Counted from the stretch's first letter, positions 14,881 to 24,098 are shown. The stretch: 64,000 bases of DNA from Candidatus Berkelbacteria bacterium RIFCSPLOWO2_01_FULL_50_28 (GCA_001774395.1 MEZX01000001.1:49879-113878), one strand, 5' to 3'. Notes: a model not told the origin generated them from the letters alone. A program made the numbers and translations.

Positions 14881-15766
14881 TCAGTGAGGCCAGGATACTC
14901 TCTTGGGAAAATTTAGCAAGACCCACTGTTCCTTTAGCGCTGTAATAAAGGTGAAAGCTACCGCGTTGCAGCAGCAGACTGCTCCAACTTACCGCCGAGT
15001 TCGGAGATGTTGGCAGCCGCCAAAGCGGTTCAGTCGAACGCTTCAGAACGACTAGCGGGTTTTCTTTCGCCAGTAAGGCCGCTTCCAAATAGAGTTCGTT
15101 TTTCTCACTTCGGCCGTAGAGCAGTAGCCAGCCATTCTCGACAAGTATTGGCGGCGGGCCGAGCGAAAGAATGCCGCCTGTGGTCTTTCCTTCAGTGGAA
15201 AGCAGCTGCAAACTCCCCTCGAACTCGTCCCACTGTTTGGCGTTACTCAACATAAGGTTGCCAGAGAGCGCCTGCAGTAGCCACAGACGGCTGCTGATCC
15301 GCGCTGGAAACGAGACAGCAGCGTCGCAGCCCAAATTCGGCATTATCGGGCCGGTAAGCCTGAAATGACGCAAGTCTTTCGTTGAGAGGGTAAAAATACT
15401 TTGCTTCCACGGCACCGCTTGTTCCGTGTCTTTGAGATTGATCGTGCCAATTGGCAGTACCGTTCGGCCGATAGCACAGATTATTGTTTCTTTACCAGAA
15501 GTGAGTATCGCCCGCGGTTGAATAAGGCCAAGGCGAGCATCTGGCACGTCGTCAGGAGTTTCGTAGATTGGAGAGTCCAGCCGTTTGAACAGCTCGCCGT
15601 CGTCACTCACGGCCAAGCCAAGTCGACTGATGCCGTCTTCGCCCAGAGCGGCGTAGAGAAGCTGGTATTTTCCGGCAAACTCAACCACGGCAGGGCTAGA
15701 CAGCCCACCTCGTTCCCACCAAATATCCTGAGGCTCGAGAACGGTTGAGTGGATAACTTCCATCAT
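14873..15766 (-). CDS. Five-bladed beta-propeller glycosidase-like protein (GH130/GH43 type)
   Basis: About 297 residues, cytosolic (no signal). Repeated propeller-blade segments are visible: SPAVVEFAGKYQLLYAAL, ARLGLIQPRAIL, CDAAVSFPARI, PPPILVENGWLLLYGRS, and SSLLLQRGSFHLYYSAKG. The succession of 'P-x-hhhxGxhhLhYxA' blades is that of GH130 mannoside phosphorylase-like and GH43/GH32-like proteins. The short catalytic motifs of GH130 are not obvious, so enzymatic activity is open. Several ATG/GTG/TTG starts lie within 12 nt. It belongs to an envelope-related minus-strand run. Confidence 0.55.
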   Translation of the reverse strand: MMEVIHSTVLEPQDIWWERGGLSSPAVVEFAGKYQLLYAALGEDGISRLGLAVSDDGELFKRLDSPIYETPDDVPDARLGLIQPRAILTSGKETIICAIGRTVLPIGTINLKDTEQAVPWKQSIFTLSTKDLRHFRLTGPIMPNLGCDAAVSFPARISSRLWLLQALSGNLMLSNAKQWDEFEGSLQLLSTEGKTTGGILSLGPPPILVENGWLLLYGRSEKNELYLEAALLAKENPLVVLKRSTEPLWRLPTSPNSAVSWSSLLLQRGSFHLYYSAKGTVGLAKFSQESILASLNV

Positions 15767-15785
15767 CACCAAATTGGCAGTAAAG

Positions 15786-15811
15786 ACCCCTCAAGTAAAG
15801 CTCTAAGGGGT
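15786..15811 (-). terminator. Possible hairpin at the end of the 702-residue gene
   Basis: ACCCCT (15786-15791) faces AGGGGT (15806-15811) across a 14-nt loop and overlaps the stop region of the minus-strand gene ending at 15803. There is no clear T-run, so it may be weak. Confidence 0.3.
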
Positions 15812-17911
15812 AGCGGCTTTGAAACGACGTCCGCGCATCGCCAGTGTACCAGCAGCTAGACTAAGCAGGCCGAGGACGTTAACGCTCTCATTTTGCAGCG
15901 GCGAAGCGCCGGAGTTGCTAGTTGCCCCAGATACTTGAACCTGAGGCGCCCAAGGCAACTGAGTTGGTAAGGTGACGGAAGAAACTCTGACCGGAATCGA
16001 GCGCGAATTGGTCGAAGATGCGATTGGGCTGATGGTGGCGGTTGGGCTGCTTGCAACTGGCGCTACCACAGGAGCTGGCGCTATCGGCCTTGAGATTAGC
16101 TTGAACTTTGAGCCCAGCGCCCAAGCCTCAACCTGACCAGCGGAAGCGTTCCAATCAACAACGACCGGCACGCTTACCTGGTCCTTGGCAACAAAGCTCT
16201 CTTTGGCAAGCAAGAAATGCAGCTTGAGTAACGTTCCAGTTGCCTCAAGCGAGACGTAATCCTTACTGACCGCGCTGACCAGGCCGCGTAAATCCACCGC
16301 CCGGCCCATGAGCGAGGCAAAACTGCTAACAGGGAATTCACTTCGCATGAATTGTTGTGTACCGCCCAACACCAGATCGTCGAGTGCATCCAGCGTGATG
16401 CGTTGCACCTGGCTTTCGCTTTTCTCTCCGGTGATAGTCGCAAAGCGATTAATCGACTCCGGCAGGCTGCCGTGAGTCGAACTGAGATAAACTTGGATTC
16501 CGGCCTGATCATCTTGCAAATAAACTACGTCGTCCGAAACGACTCCAGGACCAACAGCTAGTACCCCGCTAGTTTCAAGTAGTGTGCCAGCGGGCAAGGC
16601 TCTTGCTTCTTTTAAGGAAACGCTAAGTGTCGGCTCAACGGGAAGTGTAGTTCGACTCCAGGAGATAAAGTCGCTACTTTTATACAGGTTCACATTTCCC
16701 TGACCTGAATTTGTTACCACTGAAACTAGCCCCAGATTTGGACGGAAAAAAGTCGCCCTTATCGGAGAAGTTGTCGATGACCACGGATTAACTTTTTGGG
16801 CGACGGTCGAGCCAAACGGCAAGACGTGGCTAAGACCACCGGTGTTACCAGCAGTTTGCCAGAAGAAGAATCCCGAAGGTAGTGCTTGAACCTGGTTATA
16901 AACGCCCGTTGTCGTGAAAGTCTGCCAGAAGCCAACGAGTAAAGAAATCTTGTTACTTGTGCCAAAGATCACCGCGTGGCCGTAGTGAGGATCGTAAATT
17001 GCGTTACTAGCCTCGGTTACTCTTTCTAGCGTTTGACTGCCAACGTATGTTAGCTCGTACCAGCCTCCCGTAAAACGAAGTAGTACTCTATCAGAAATCG
17101 CTTTTACTTCGCTTAGGGTCGCCGGGTTAGGGTCAGTTAGTTCAACAGAATAAAGCAAGCCGTCTTTCCAAACATAAAGATCTTCCGGATTTCCGCGCCC
17201 GGACGCGGCCAGAATACTTGAGGTGACTGACGGCTGTTGAATCTTTGGCAGGCTAAACACAGCCCAGCTGTTGGCACCTGGCACGAAAACTTCCCCCGAG
17301 TTGCACCACATAAACGGAAAAGGATTCGGATACAGCGCGAACTCACCGCAGAGAATTGAGCTATTGGGAATCCAGCCGCTCGGAGTGAGCTTGTACATTA
17401 TGACGTTCGGGGCAGTTTCAAGCGCGTACCAGATACTTCCTGATGCTAGAAACAAGTTCTCGCGGCTAAGGTTGCGATTTGTTGGTAGCCCTGTTTTGGC
17501 TGTAAAAACCCCGTTGGCGTTCAGGATAAATGTTTGGGAGACCGCACCTTTTTTGGTGAAAGCAAAGAATCTTCCACCAACCTCCGTGAGCGTCAAGCTG
17601 TCCGAATCACCTAGAGTTTCGTCAAGGCGCCAGTCCAAACTAGTTCGACTGCGCAACAATCGATGAGTGCCCTCTTGCTCAAGTATAATAAAACGCTCGG
17701 CGGTAAAATACTCTACTTGTTTAATATGACCAGTATCGGGTAACACCGCCAGCTGCCATTTCTTTAACACTCCACGCTGTTTGTAGGCGTTTGTTTCGGT
17801 GGCAAAAAGCGTTCCGTTATTGGTTTCGAGAAAGAAATGCGCTTGAGCAGATGAAATAGGGAGAAATAAAGCAATAACAACGGCTACGAACTCAAAGCTT
17901 CTCTTTAACAT
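15803..17911 (-). CDS. Large secreted, C-terminally anchored surface protein
   Basis: 702 residues: signal peptide (VAVVIALFLPISSAQAHFF), a long beta-rich region (about 30-420) with recurring 'xxxWxxDxxxxLxxhxxxG' propeller-like segments, an OB-fold-like domain near 430-600 (DVVYLQDDQAGIQVYLSS, VDLRGLVSAVSKDYVSLEAT), a Ser/Thr/Pro/Ala-rich stalk (610-680) and a terminal hydrophobic helix plus RGRRFKAATP, as in a stop-transfer anchor. It is probably exposed on the cell surface. The OB-like module with GVL...DDQAGIQVYL resembles domains found next to secreted nucleases and DNA-binding surface proteins. No catalytic motif is identified. Confidence 0.65.
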   Translation of the reverse strand: MLKRSFEFVAVVIALFLPISSAQAHFFLETNNGTLFATETNAYKQRGVLKKWQLAVLPDTGHIKQVEYFTAERFIILEQEGTHRLLRSRTSLDWRLDETLGDSDSLTLTEVGGRFFAFTKKGAVSQTFILNANGVFTAKTGLPTNRNLSRENLFLASGSIWYALETAPNVIMYKLTPSGWIPNSSILCGEFALYPNPFPFMWCNSGEVFVPGANSWAVFSLPKIQQPSVTSSILAASGRGNPEDLYVWKDGLLYSVELTDPNPATLSEVKAISDRVLLRFTGGWYELTYVGSQTLERVTEASNAIYDPHYGHAVIFGTSNKISLLVGFWQTFTTTGVYNQVQALPSGFFFWQTAGNTGGLSHVLPFGSTVAQKVNPWSSTTSPIRATFFRPNLGLVSVVTNSGQGNVNLYKSSDFISWSRTTLPVEPTLSVSLKEARALPAGTLLETSGVLAVGPGVVSDDVVYLQDDQAGIQVYLSSTHGSLPESINRFATITGEKSESQVQRITLDALDDLVLGGTQQFMRSEFPVSSFASLMGRAVDLRGLVSAVSKDYVSLEATGTLLKLHFLLAKESFVAKDQVSVPVVVDWNASAGQVEAWALGSKFKLISRPIAPAPVVAPVASSPTATISPIASSTNSRSIPVRVSSVTLPTQLPWAPQVQVSGATSNSGASPLQNESVNVLGLLSLAAGTLAMRGRRFKAATP

Positions 17912-18488
17912 GGATACTCCGATGAAGCTCCAAGATTATCCGCGCTAAGCGGTTCGGGTCGGGTAGATCAGGAATAGTGAAATAGCCCTGCAAGCCGAAC
18001 TTTGACTGCGTTTCACCGCTGCCCTCACCGGCTGTCTCCACTACCAAATGCCCGTAGTTAAAGTAATTTTGGATAAACCCCGAAACTTCAGCACTAACAT
18101 TTTGTACTTGGCCTAAGCTCAGTTCGGAAACCTGTCGCGAAAGCAGTCCTTCTTGGGCAACGTTTAGGAGCCGTTCACTGGTGATGAAGATGATATCGTA
18201 ATAGTAGTTAATCCAGGCGCCAAAGATAAAAGTCAGCAAGAAAAGATAGTAGCTCGCAACAAGTACAATCAAGAAGAAAGTGAAGTTTGAGGGTGCATCG
18301 AAGACGTAGTGCGACAGGATTATTACTAACACTGGGAATATGGCCATCGCTAAACTGATCGCAATTGTTCCCAAAAATCCCGCCCAGTGACGCCGAACCA
18401 CGACCTTTATCTCCTCGTCGGTATGCAAATTTAGGTATAGAAACGCTGGGTCATTCACGTCAACATCAAACTGAACCAGGTGACTCAT
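17892..18488 (-). CDS. Membrane protein with bacterial PH-like domain
   Basis: 198 residues. Two hydrophobic helices at about 40-62 and 72-96 are followed by a PH-like segment (YYDIIFITSERLLNVAQEGL, then SELSLGQVQNVSAEVSGF and FNYGHLVVETAG), the order seen in bPH2/YdbS-type proteins. These families are small membrane-bound proteins of mostly unknown role, often linked to envelope stress. The start overlaps nothing; the stop overlaps the downstream secreted-protein start by about 20 nt, so the two are likely cotranscribed. Confidence 0.75.
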   Translation of the reverse strand: MSHLVQFDVDVNDPAFLYLNLHTDEEIKVVVRRHWAGFLGTIAISLAMAIFPVLVIILSHYVFDAPSNFTFFLIVLVASYYLFLLTFIFGAWINYYYDIIFITSERLLNVAQEGLLSRQVSELSLGQVQNVSAEVSGFIQNYFNYGHLVVETAGEGSGETQSKFGLQGYFTIPDLPDPNRLARIILELHRSIHVKEKL

Positions 18489-18519
18489 CTCGCGAACGTT
18501 AGTGAATGCAACGGTACGT

Positions 18520-18720
18520 TCATTTGCCTAGAATTATCACTGAGCTAGCCACCAAGACCGTCATCATCAGGGCGCTGTGAATTCCAAGAACTACAAGCGA
18601 TGCGTCGCCCGGCAGGCGGAAACGAAATATCTGAAAAACATAAAGGAAATTAATTACCAAAATAACCAACAGAAATAGGCTGTAACCAAGCAGTATCCCC
18701 CCTTCGAGCGTTAGAGACAT
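18520..18720 (-). CDS. Small two-helix membrane protein
   Basis: 66 residues: a first helix of about 8-30 (ILLGYSLFLLVILVINFLY) and a second of about 42-63 (VLGIHSALMMTVLVASSVII) separated by the short basic loop FRFRLPGD. It sits 5 nt downstream of the C39-peptidase gene and just upstream of the PH-domain gene on the same strand. Function unknown. Confidence 0.6.
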   Translation of the reverse strand: MSLTLEGGILLGYSLFLLVILVINFLYVFQIFRFRLPGDASLVVLGIHSALMMTVLVASSVIILGK

Positions 18721-18724
18721 AAGG

Positions 18725-19945
18725 TTATTTTCGCGTAATTATCATCGACCGAACTTGGTTAGCGGCGTAACTTCGCCCCGGCCCGAGCGGATCATGCATA
18801 ATATATTTACCGCTGCTTCGACCGTATAAGACAATAAAGTGCGACGATCCATCGCCGTTAATTACTCCCACGGCAGGGATATAGATGCTTACCATCACCG
18901 GAAATCCGCTATCAAGCTCGGAATTCACGGTTGCCCAGTTAATAGGTGATGTGGAAAAGGTTGAAAAACTGGTTGGCGACGGCGGCAGTTTCGTAAGATA
19001 ACCACCGTAGTCGAAGTTACCTGGGTAGCGAGCGATCTGTGACGGCGTTACTCGTTTGCCGTTGAAGGTTGAGACCATCGCGATTGAAGTTATCAGACAG
19101 CCGTACTGCCCCACAGTGTACGGTGAATTTCCCAAGCGCGTACTGCTGTAAGCCGGATCGAGTTGGCTGAAGTACCAAGAGCCCTGCTGTACAGAAACAA
19201 TATCACTCCCCCACGAAGCCTGAGCAATCAAGACGCTCATCTTGCGCTCGACTTCAGCAATATTTTGTTGAATTTCCTTACTTAGACCCTTGTAATAGGA
19301 CGCGTTCGACTGGGCCACCGACAGCAGGTAGGTTTGCTGTGACTTTTTGTTTGAAAGCGCTAAGCGATCGGTTGATAGAGTCCGGCGCTGGGCTTCCAGG
19401 CCCTGGCGCTGAGTTTCGCGTTGGTCTTGCGATTCCTTAAGGCTTACCAGCTGTGCCTGGAGCTGTGTTTGAATAGACTGGAGATACTGCGCCTGAATCA
19501 GAGCGTCATTGATCGAGGAACTAAAGACTATGCCCGTTGGACTGGTTCGAGACATCTCATACAAACTAACGTACGCTTCCGCCATTCTGTCTTGGCGTTT
19601 GATAATATCAGCTGAAAGCTGAGATAGAATTTTCTCCGCCAGCGCGATCTGACTTTCGGTGTTAGCAATTCGTCCTTCGGTATAGTAAATATCTCCTTGG
19701 ATGTCCTGAACGACACCACGGAGGTTAGAGGCCTGATTAGAATTTTGCTTGTAGCTCGCGTCAGCCGCAAGCTGGCGTAGTTTCAGTTGCTGTTGGAGTT
19801 GAGTACACTCGGCTAACGAGCTGCAATTCTCAGCCTTTACTAGCTCTGGAAATTGACCAAAGGCCACGAGCATTACTAGAACTGCTCCAACTGTAGAAAC
19901 TCTTTTTAGCCAATTAGAATTCATCTCGTGAACCAATCTTAACAT
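18725..19945 (-). CDS. FtsEX-linked coiled-coil protein with C39-like peptidase domain
   Basis: 406 residues (start may be the later ATG 19924). A signal peptide/anchor (GAVLVMLVAFGQFPELVKAE) precedes a long coiled coil (about 45-240, CwlO/PcsB-like) and a C-terminal papain-like C39_2 domain with catalytic Cys in YGCLITSIAMV, His in SSHFIVLYG and the following HDPLG aspartate. In FtsEX systems the coiled coil docks on FtsX and activates a wall hydrolase; the usual hydrolase domain is NlpC/P60 or CHAP, here C39-like. It lies 37 nt downstream of ftsX on the same strand, which supports the assignment (inference). Confidence 0.75.
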   Translation of the reverse strand: MLRLVHEMNSNWLKRVSTVGAVLVMLVAFGQFPELVKAENCSSLAECTQLQQQLKLRQLAADASYKQNSNQASNLRGVVQDIQGDIYYTEGRIANTESQIALAEKILSQLSADIIKRQDRMAEAYVSLYEMSRTSPTGIVFSSSINDALIQAQYLQSIQTQLQAQLVSLKESQDQRETQRQGLEAQRRTLSTDRLALSNKKSQQTYLLSVAQSNASYYKGLSKEIQQNIAEVERKMSVLIAQASWGSDIVSVQQGSWYFSQLDPAYSSTRLGNSPYTVGQYGCLITSIAMVSTFNGKRVTPSQIARYPGNFDYGGYLTKLPPSPTSFSTFSTSPINWATVNSELDSGFPVMVSIYIPAVGVINGDGSSHFIVLYGRSSGKYIMHDPLGPGRSYAANQVRSMIITRK

Positions 19946-19982
19946 AACAACTCAACAACGCACGTAAACATCCTCCAATTTC

Positions 19983-20915
19983 CTACGCCCGCAGATACCG
20001 ACGGATTGAAACGAGACTAACGATCACCCCCAAACCCAAGCCCAAACCAAGTTGAGTGGCCAGCAAAATTGGCAGGTGGTTAAGAACGTAACCTTTTATA
20101 TCAACCCCCAGGACCGTGAAAGCTTGTCCGATCTCTCCCCCAACGCCCAACGCAGATATCGCCATTACCAAAGCCGGTAACGCTAGTAGCGTTAGTACTG
20201 TCCCAAGCAAACCGTACGCAATACCCTCTACAACAAACGGCCCCCGGATAAAAGCGTTCGAGGCGCCAACAAAACGCATAATCTCGATCTCGTCGGAGCG
20301 TGCGGCAACAGTTAGACGAACGATGTTTGAAACATTGAATATAGCGATAATGCCAAAGAACAAACTCAGCATCCAGCCAATCTGCTGCAGAGCCCGAGTA
20401 CCTCGAATCAACTGGTCAACTATCTCCTTGTTTTGCTTGTATGAAATACAATCGCTACAAATTAGCTTTCCTTTATCGATCGCGCCAATCTGCAGCGCTA
20501 GGTTCGGGAGGTTATCGACATCGCTCGAACCGACCTCCAAACTGCGGGGCAGGTAATTATTTTCGGTCCCGATCTGTTTCTTGATGTTATCGTTAACGTT
20601 TGGCAGTCGGTGGAAGATTGCCAACGCCGCCGTTTTGTCCGTAAAGTTAACTGAAGCCACACCGTCCAGGGTTTTAATCTTCTCTCCGAGAGCGATAATT
20701 TTCTGGTCGGGAACTTTATCGATCCGAAAAAAGATTGTTAAGTTTATTTTTTCCCGAATAAGAGTTGCCGTATCTTTAATCACAAAAGTAACAAGCAACG
20801 AAACCGACACCATCGTCAGGGTTAGCGTCATCAGTAAAGTTGCCCCAAGCGTCAACCAATTGTTGCGCCAGAAGTTCTTTAACCCCAGTCTGATGATTCG
20901 ACCAAATGTTTCCAT
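19983..20915 (-). CDS. ftsX: Cell-division protein FtsX
   Basis: 310 residues with the FtsX plan: cytosolic start, helix 1 (about 20-44, LTLGATLLMTLTLTMVSVSL), extracytoplasmic domain (45-175: VPDQKIIALGEKIKTLDGVA, SLEVGSSDV), then helices near 182-205, 228-250 and 280-302, and the RSDEIEIMRFVGASNAFIRG coupling loop. An FKE-like ATPase (FtsE) is encoded upstream. FtsEX transmits ATP hydrolysis across the membrane to switch on peptidoglycan hydrolases. Two cysteines (ICSDC) in the outer domain are unusual. Confidence 0.9.
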   Translation of the reverse strand: METFGRIIRLGLKNFWRNNWLTLGATLLMTLTLTMVSVSLLVTFVIKDTATLIREKINLTIFFRIDKVPDQKIIALGEKIKTLDGVASVNFTDKTAALAIFHRLPNVNDNIKKQIGTENNYLPRSLEVGSSDVDNLPNLALQIGAIDKGKLICSDCISYKQNKEIVDQLIRGTRALQQIGWMLSLFFGIIAIFNVSNIVRLTVAARSDEIEIMRFVGASNAFIRGPFVVEGIAYGLLGTVLTLLALPALVMAISALGVGGEIGQAFTVLGVDIKGYVLNHLPILLATQLGLGLGLGVIVSLVSIRRYLRA

Positions 20916-21016
20916 GGTCTACGACAGCTCCCAGCTTGCGGCTTGCGGCTTGCAGCTAAATCCAAAGAGCTGAATGCTGATAGCTGCTTGCTGATAGCCA
21001 AAAAGACTTTGATTTT
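20916..21016 (-). repeat. ftsE-ftsX spacer with short reiterated words
   Basis: The 100-nt spacer contains tandem GCTTGCG(G) and CTGATAGC/GCTGATAG words (for example GCTTGCGGCTTGCGGCTTGC). Similar slippage-prone filler occurs in other intergenic gaps of this window. No gene. Confidence 0.5.
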
Positions 21017-21766
21017 TCATATGACGTATTTACCAGACTTCTGGTCGCTTATAATTTTGCCCGATTTCATTAGGATTACTCGGCGTTGAATTTGGTCGAC
21101 GGCCTGGCGATTATGCGTTGCCAAAATTACCGTCGTGCCTTTTTGGTTGATGCGATACAGAAGCTCCACAATCTCCCAAGTACTGACAGGATCGAGGTTT
21201 CCGGTTGGCTCGTCAGCTATTAGAAGTTTCGGTGAGTGAACAAGTGCCCGGGCAATGGCGGTTCGCTGTCGTTCTCCGCCCGAGAGTTCGGCCGGGTAGT
21301 TGGCGCGTCGACGAGTTAGATTAACTAAATCCAGTACTTTTTCTACGCGTCTCTTTATTTCCGTCGCCGATACACCGCAAACCTCCAGAGCAAACGCAAC
21401 GTTCTCAAAGACGGTTTTTTGCGGTAAGAGTTTGAAGTCCTGGAACACGACACCTATTTTTCGGCGGTAGTACGGCACTTCCGAATCGCGCAGCTCGGCA
21501 AGCTCACGTCCAGCCACAAAGAGATGACCGGTACTAGGCGACTCTTGCTTCGTTAGTAACTTAACCAGAGTAGTCTTGCCTGCCCCGCTCTGTCCGACCA
21601 AACAGACAAATTCCCCCTCGTAAATTACCAGCGTTACTTCCCCTACCGCCACGCGATTACCGTACTTTTTAGTAAGCGATTTCATTTCGATTAGCGGCAC
21701 CTTAACTTTGGATTCAACAGCAGGCCTTGTAAGCTTGGGTGAACCGACGGTCAAAATTTCCTGCAT
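21017..21766 (-). CDS. ftsE: Cell-division ATP-binding protein FtsE
   Basis: 249 residues with a roughly 25-residue N-terminal extension before the ATPase core (MKSLTKKYGNRVAVGEVTLV). Motifs: Walker A GQSGAGKTTLVK, Q-loop VVFQDFKLLPQKTVFENVAF, signature LSGGERQRTAIARAL, Walker B LLIADEPTGNLDP, H-loop ILATHNRQ. The 'FQDFKLL' and 'TVxENVAFALEVxG' words are typical of FtsE. It energises FtsX, encoded 100 nt downstream. Confidence 0.92.
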   Translation of the reverse strand: MQEILTVGSPKLTRPAVESKVKVPLIEMKSLTKKYGNRVAVGEVTLVIYEGEFVCLVGQSGAGKTTLVKLLTKQESPSTGHLFVAGRELAELRDSEVPYYRRKIGVVFQDFKLLPQKTVFENVAFALEVCGVSATEIKRRVEKVLDLVNLTRRRANYPAELSGGERQRTAIARALVHSPKLLIADEPTGNLDPVSTWEIVELLYRINQKGTTVILATHNRQAVDQIQRRVILMKSGKIISDQKSGKYVI

Positions 21767-21810
21767 CTACCTGAGGATACCAGGCCTAGACGAAAGTAAA
21801 AAGGCTTATC

Positions 21811-23187
21811 CTACAAGAAAATCGAATAGATCGTCGCTAGGCCAACCACTGTCATGATTGCAGTCGTTAGCCAACCCAGAGCAGTAGAGAAGTGACCGTT
21901 GGTGTGCGAGCCCATCACAGAGCGGTTGCTTGCAATTTTGACAATTAGAAACAGGATTACTGGCGCTATCAGGCCGTTAGCAACAGCCGAATAGATCAGC
22001 GCCTTTATTGGGTCAAGCCCAACGAAATTCAGGAGAACACCAACTACCATTGAAAAAATGATTACACCGTAAAAAGCATATGCTTCCTTCAGTTTCCACC
22101 GTAGTCCTTCTTTCCAACCGAACGCTTCAGATAGGGCGTACGAAGCGCTACCAGCTAGTATCGGAATCGCCAAGAGCCCCACCGCAAACATTCCGAGGGC
22201 AAACAGAAGATAAGCAGAGTTTCCCGCGAGCGGCCGCAGGGCTTCAGCAGCTTGAGCTGCAGTACCGATATTTGTAATGCCATTTTTGAACAGCACCGCC
22301 GCACTAACAACAATAATGAAAAACATGACGGCGTTTGATAGGAACATCCCCGACCAGCTGTCAATTCTCATTTCACGGATCTGTTTACGCGTGATGACTT
22401 CCTTGTCTAACGCCTCCTGGCTGCCATCTCGCTCGAGCGATTCTTCAACTTCTTGAGATGTTTGCCAGAAGAAAAGATACGGCGAAATTGTTGTACCGAA
22501 AACTCCACAGATTAAAATAACCTGTTCCCGGCTAAAATCAACAGACGGCAAGACGGCGCTCTTTAGAACCGAAAGCCAATTTATATCGCGGATAAAGAAA
22601 GCGGTAAGAACGTAGGAAAAAAGCAATAGCGTTAGATATTTTAGGTATCGGGAATAAATTCGGTAGTTGAAAAATATCTGCAATGTTAGGCAGAGAGCGG
22701 CGAAGAATATCACCAGCAAAGAATAATTTGCGCCCGGCCAGAGAAGTCTGGTTGACTCTGCTAAAGCCCCTAAATCGGCGCCGATGTTAAAGCTGTTGGC
22801 TGCAAAAAGTAATGTTGCACAAAGCAGAAGAACCCATTTCGGGAAAAGCGTACGAATATTTGCCGCCAAACCGCGCTTTGTGACCAAACCAATACGAGCG
22901 CACATCTCCTGAACAAGACCCATCAGCGGGAAAGTGAACGCCGCTAGCCATAAAAGTTGGAAGCCGTACTGGCTGCCGGTTTGTGAGTAAGTGGCTACAC
23001 CGGAGTTGTCATCGTCAGCTCCACCAGTTACTAGCCCTGGTCCCAAAACCTGCCAGTATTTTTTTATCTGCTTGAACGGCTTTTGTGTTTTAAGGGTTTC
23101 GACGGCTGATACTGAGCCCTCGATGGTTTTCTCTACTGCAATTGCGGGTGCCTCAACGATCTCTTCAACAATTCCCTTTCTATCCAT
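21811..23187 (-). CDS. NRAMP-family divalent metal transporter with non-canonical binding motifs
   Basis: 458 residues with an N-terminal 45-residue cytosolic extension and about 11 membrane helices. Helix 1 has GGADDDNSGVATYSQTG in place of the canonical DPGN-type motif, and helix 6 has GTTISPYLFFWQTSQEVEE where MntH has a GA-x-x-MPHN motif, so the metal-coordinating Met is replaced by Ser and His by Tyr. The overall fold (COG1914) is clear, but the ligand set suggests an ion other than Mn2+/Fe2+, perhaps Mg2+ as in NRAMP-related NRMT proteins (inference). Monocistronic on the minus strand. Confidence 0.82.
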   Translation of the reverse strand: MDRKGIVEEIVEAPAIAVEKTIEGSVSAVETLKTQKPFKQIKKYWQVLGPGLVTGGADDDNSGVATYSQTGSQYGFQLLWLAAFTFPLMGLVQEMCARIGLVTKRGLAANIRTLFPKWVLLLCATLLFAANSFNIGADLGALAESTRLLWPGANYSLLVIFFAALCLTLQIFFNYRIYSRYLKYLTLLLFSYVLTAFFIRDINWLSVLKSAVLPSVDFSREQVILICGVFGTTISPYLFFWQTSQEVEESLERDGSQEALDKEVITRKQIREMRIDSWSGMFLSNAVMFFIIVVSAAVLFKNGITNIGTAAQAAEALRPLAGNSAYLLFALGMFAVGLLAIPILAGSASYALSEAFGWKEGLRWKLKEAYAFYGVIIFSMVVGVLLNFVGLDPIKALIYSAVANGLIAPVILFLIVKIASNRSVMGSHTNGHFSTALGWLTTAIMTVVGLATIYSIFL

Positions 23188-23253
23188 CGGTATAATGATG
23201 TCAGAAAAACTGCCGCATCAACAGCCAAACGGAAAAGGTTAGATTGTGGCGGC

Positions 23254-24042
23254 TTACTGATCAACCTCCGTCTGGAGTGAACGGGAGAGAAGCGGGTCAA
23301 ATGTTGGGAGAGCCTGCGAAAAGACTTTCCAGCAGCGCTCGGCGGCAACTTGCTCACCACGAGATCGGTACAGGACACTCAAAAACCCCGAGATCTCAGC
23401 AATCGGCAGGGTGTAATTTTGATCCGGATGGTCGGCCTCAAACCAACTTTTCGCCTCGAGTGCCAACGCCAGCGCGGGTTCGAGCTGTTCGCTCGCAGAC
23501 AGAACTTTTGCTTGATCAAAAAGAACTATGGTGTTGTTTAATCCCGCTACCGGCACCTTGCGTAGGGTACTGAGCGCCTGCTCGATCTGAGCTAAGCCAC
23601 CCTGACTATCACCCCAGCGGGAAAGCCATAGCCCGTATTTACTGTAAGTTATCCCCAGCTCCTCAAAACTATCTCTCCGGGATAGAGTTTCAATCGCCTC
23701 GGTGAATAACTCGATTGCTTCGCTTTTGGCCCCCATTTTTGCCGCGGCGACGGCCTCCTCACGAAGACACGCTCCCAGACCTGTTTCATCGTGAACGCCA
23801 ATGTAAATATTTTTGGCCTTAGTCAGCATCGCTAGAGCATCGCGATACGTTGCGACTGTCTGGCTCGAGATAGTCATAATCAGACTGCTTGCAGCAAGTT
23901 GAAACGCTCTAGCCGCAACAGTCGACTCGCCTTGCCCGTTTGCCGAACTGGCAATGGAAAGATACTTTTTCACGGCGTTTTCCACCTTGCCGTCGAAACG
24001 CAAATTGTCCGCTTCTAGCAGTAAGTCTTCAAACTCTTCCAT
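23254..24042 (-). CDS. TPR-like helical repeat protein
   Basis: 262 residues, soluble, almost all alpha-helical. Repeats of about 35-40 residues resemble tetratricopeptides (NAVKKYLSIASSANGQGEST, AAKMGAKSEAIELFTEAIET, WGDSQGGLAQIEQALSTLRK, EPALALALEAKSWFEAD). It is likely a scaffold or adaptor. It lies 56 nt downstream of secA on the same strand, so a role near secretion is possible but not shown. Confidence 0.65.
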   Translation of the reverse strand: MEEFEDLLLEADNLRFDGKVENAVKKYLSIASSANGQGESTVAARAFQLAASSLIMTISSQTVATYRDALAMLTKAKNIYIGVHDETGLGACLREEAVAAAKMGAKSEAIELFTEAIETLSRRDSFEELGITYSKYGLWLSRWGDSQGGLAQIEQALSTLRKVPVAGLNNTIVLFDQAKVLSASEQLEPALALALEAKSWFEADHPDQNYTLPIAEISGFLSVLYRSRGEQVAAERCWKVFSQALPTFDPLLSRSLQTEVDQ

Positions 24043-24098
24043 CTCTACTTTCAGTGCGGTTGGTGGGGGACTCCGCTTGGGCTTGACGGCTTTGGACG

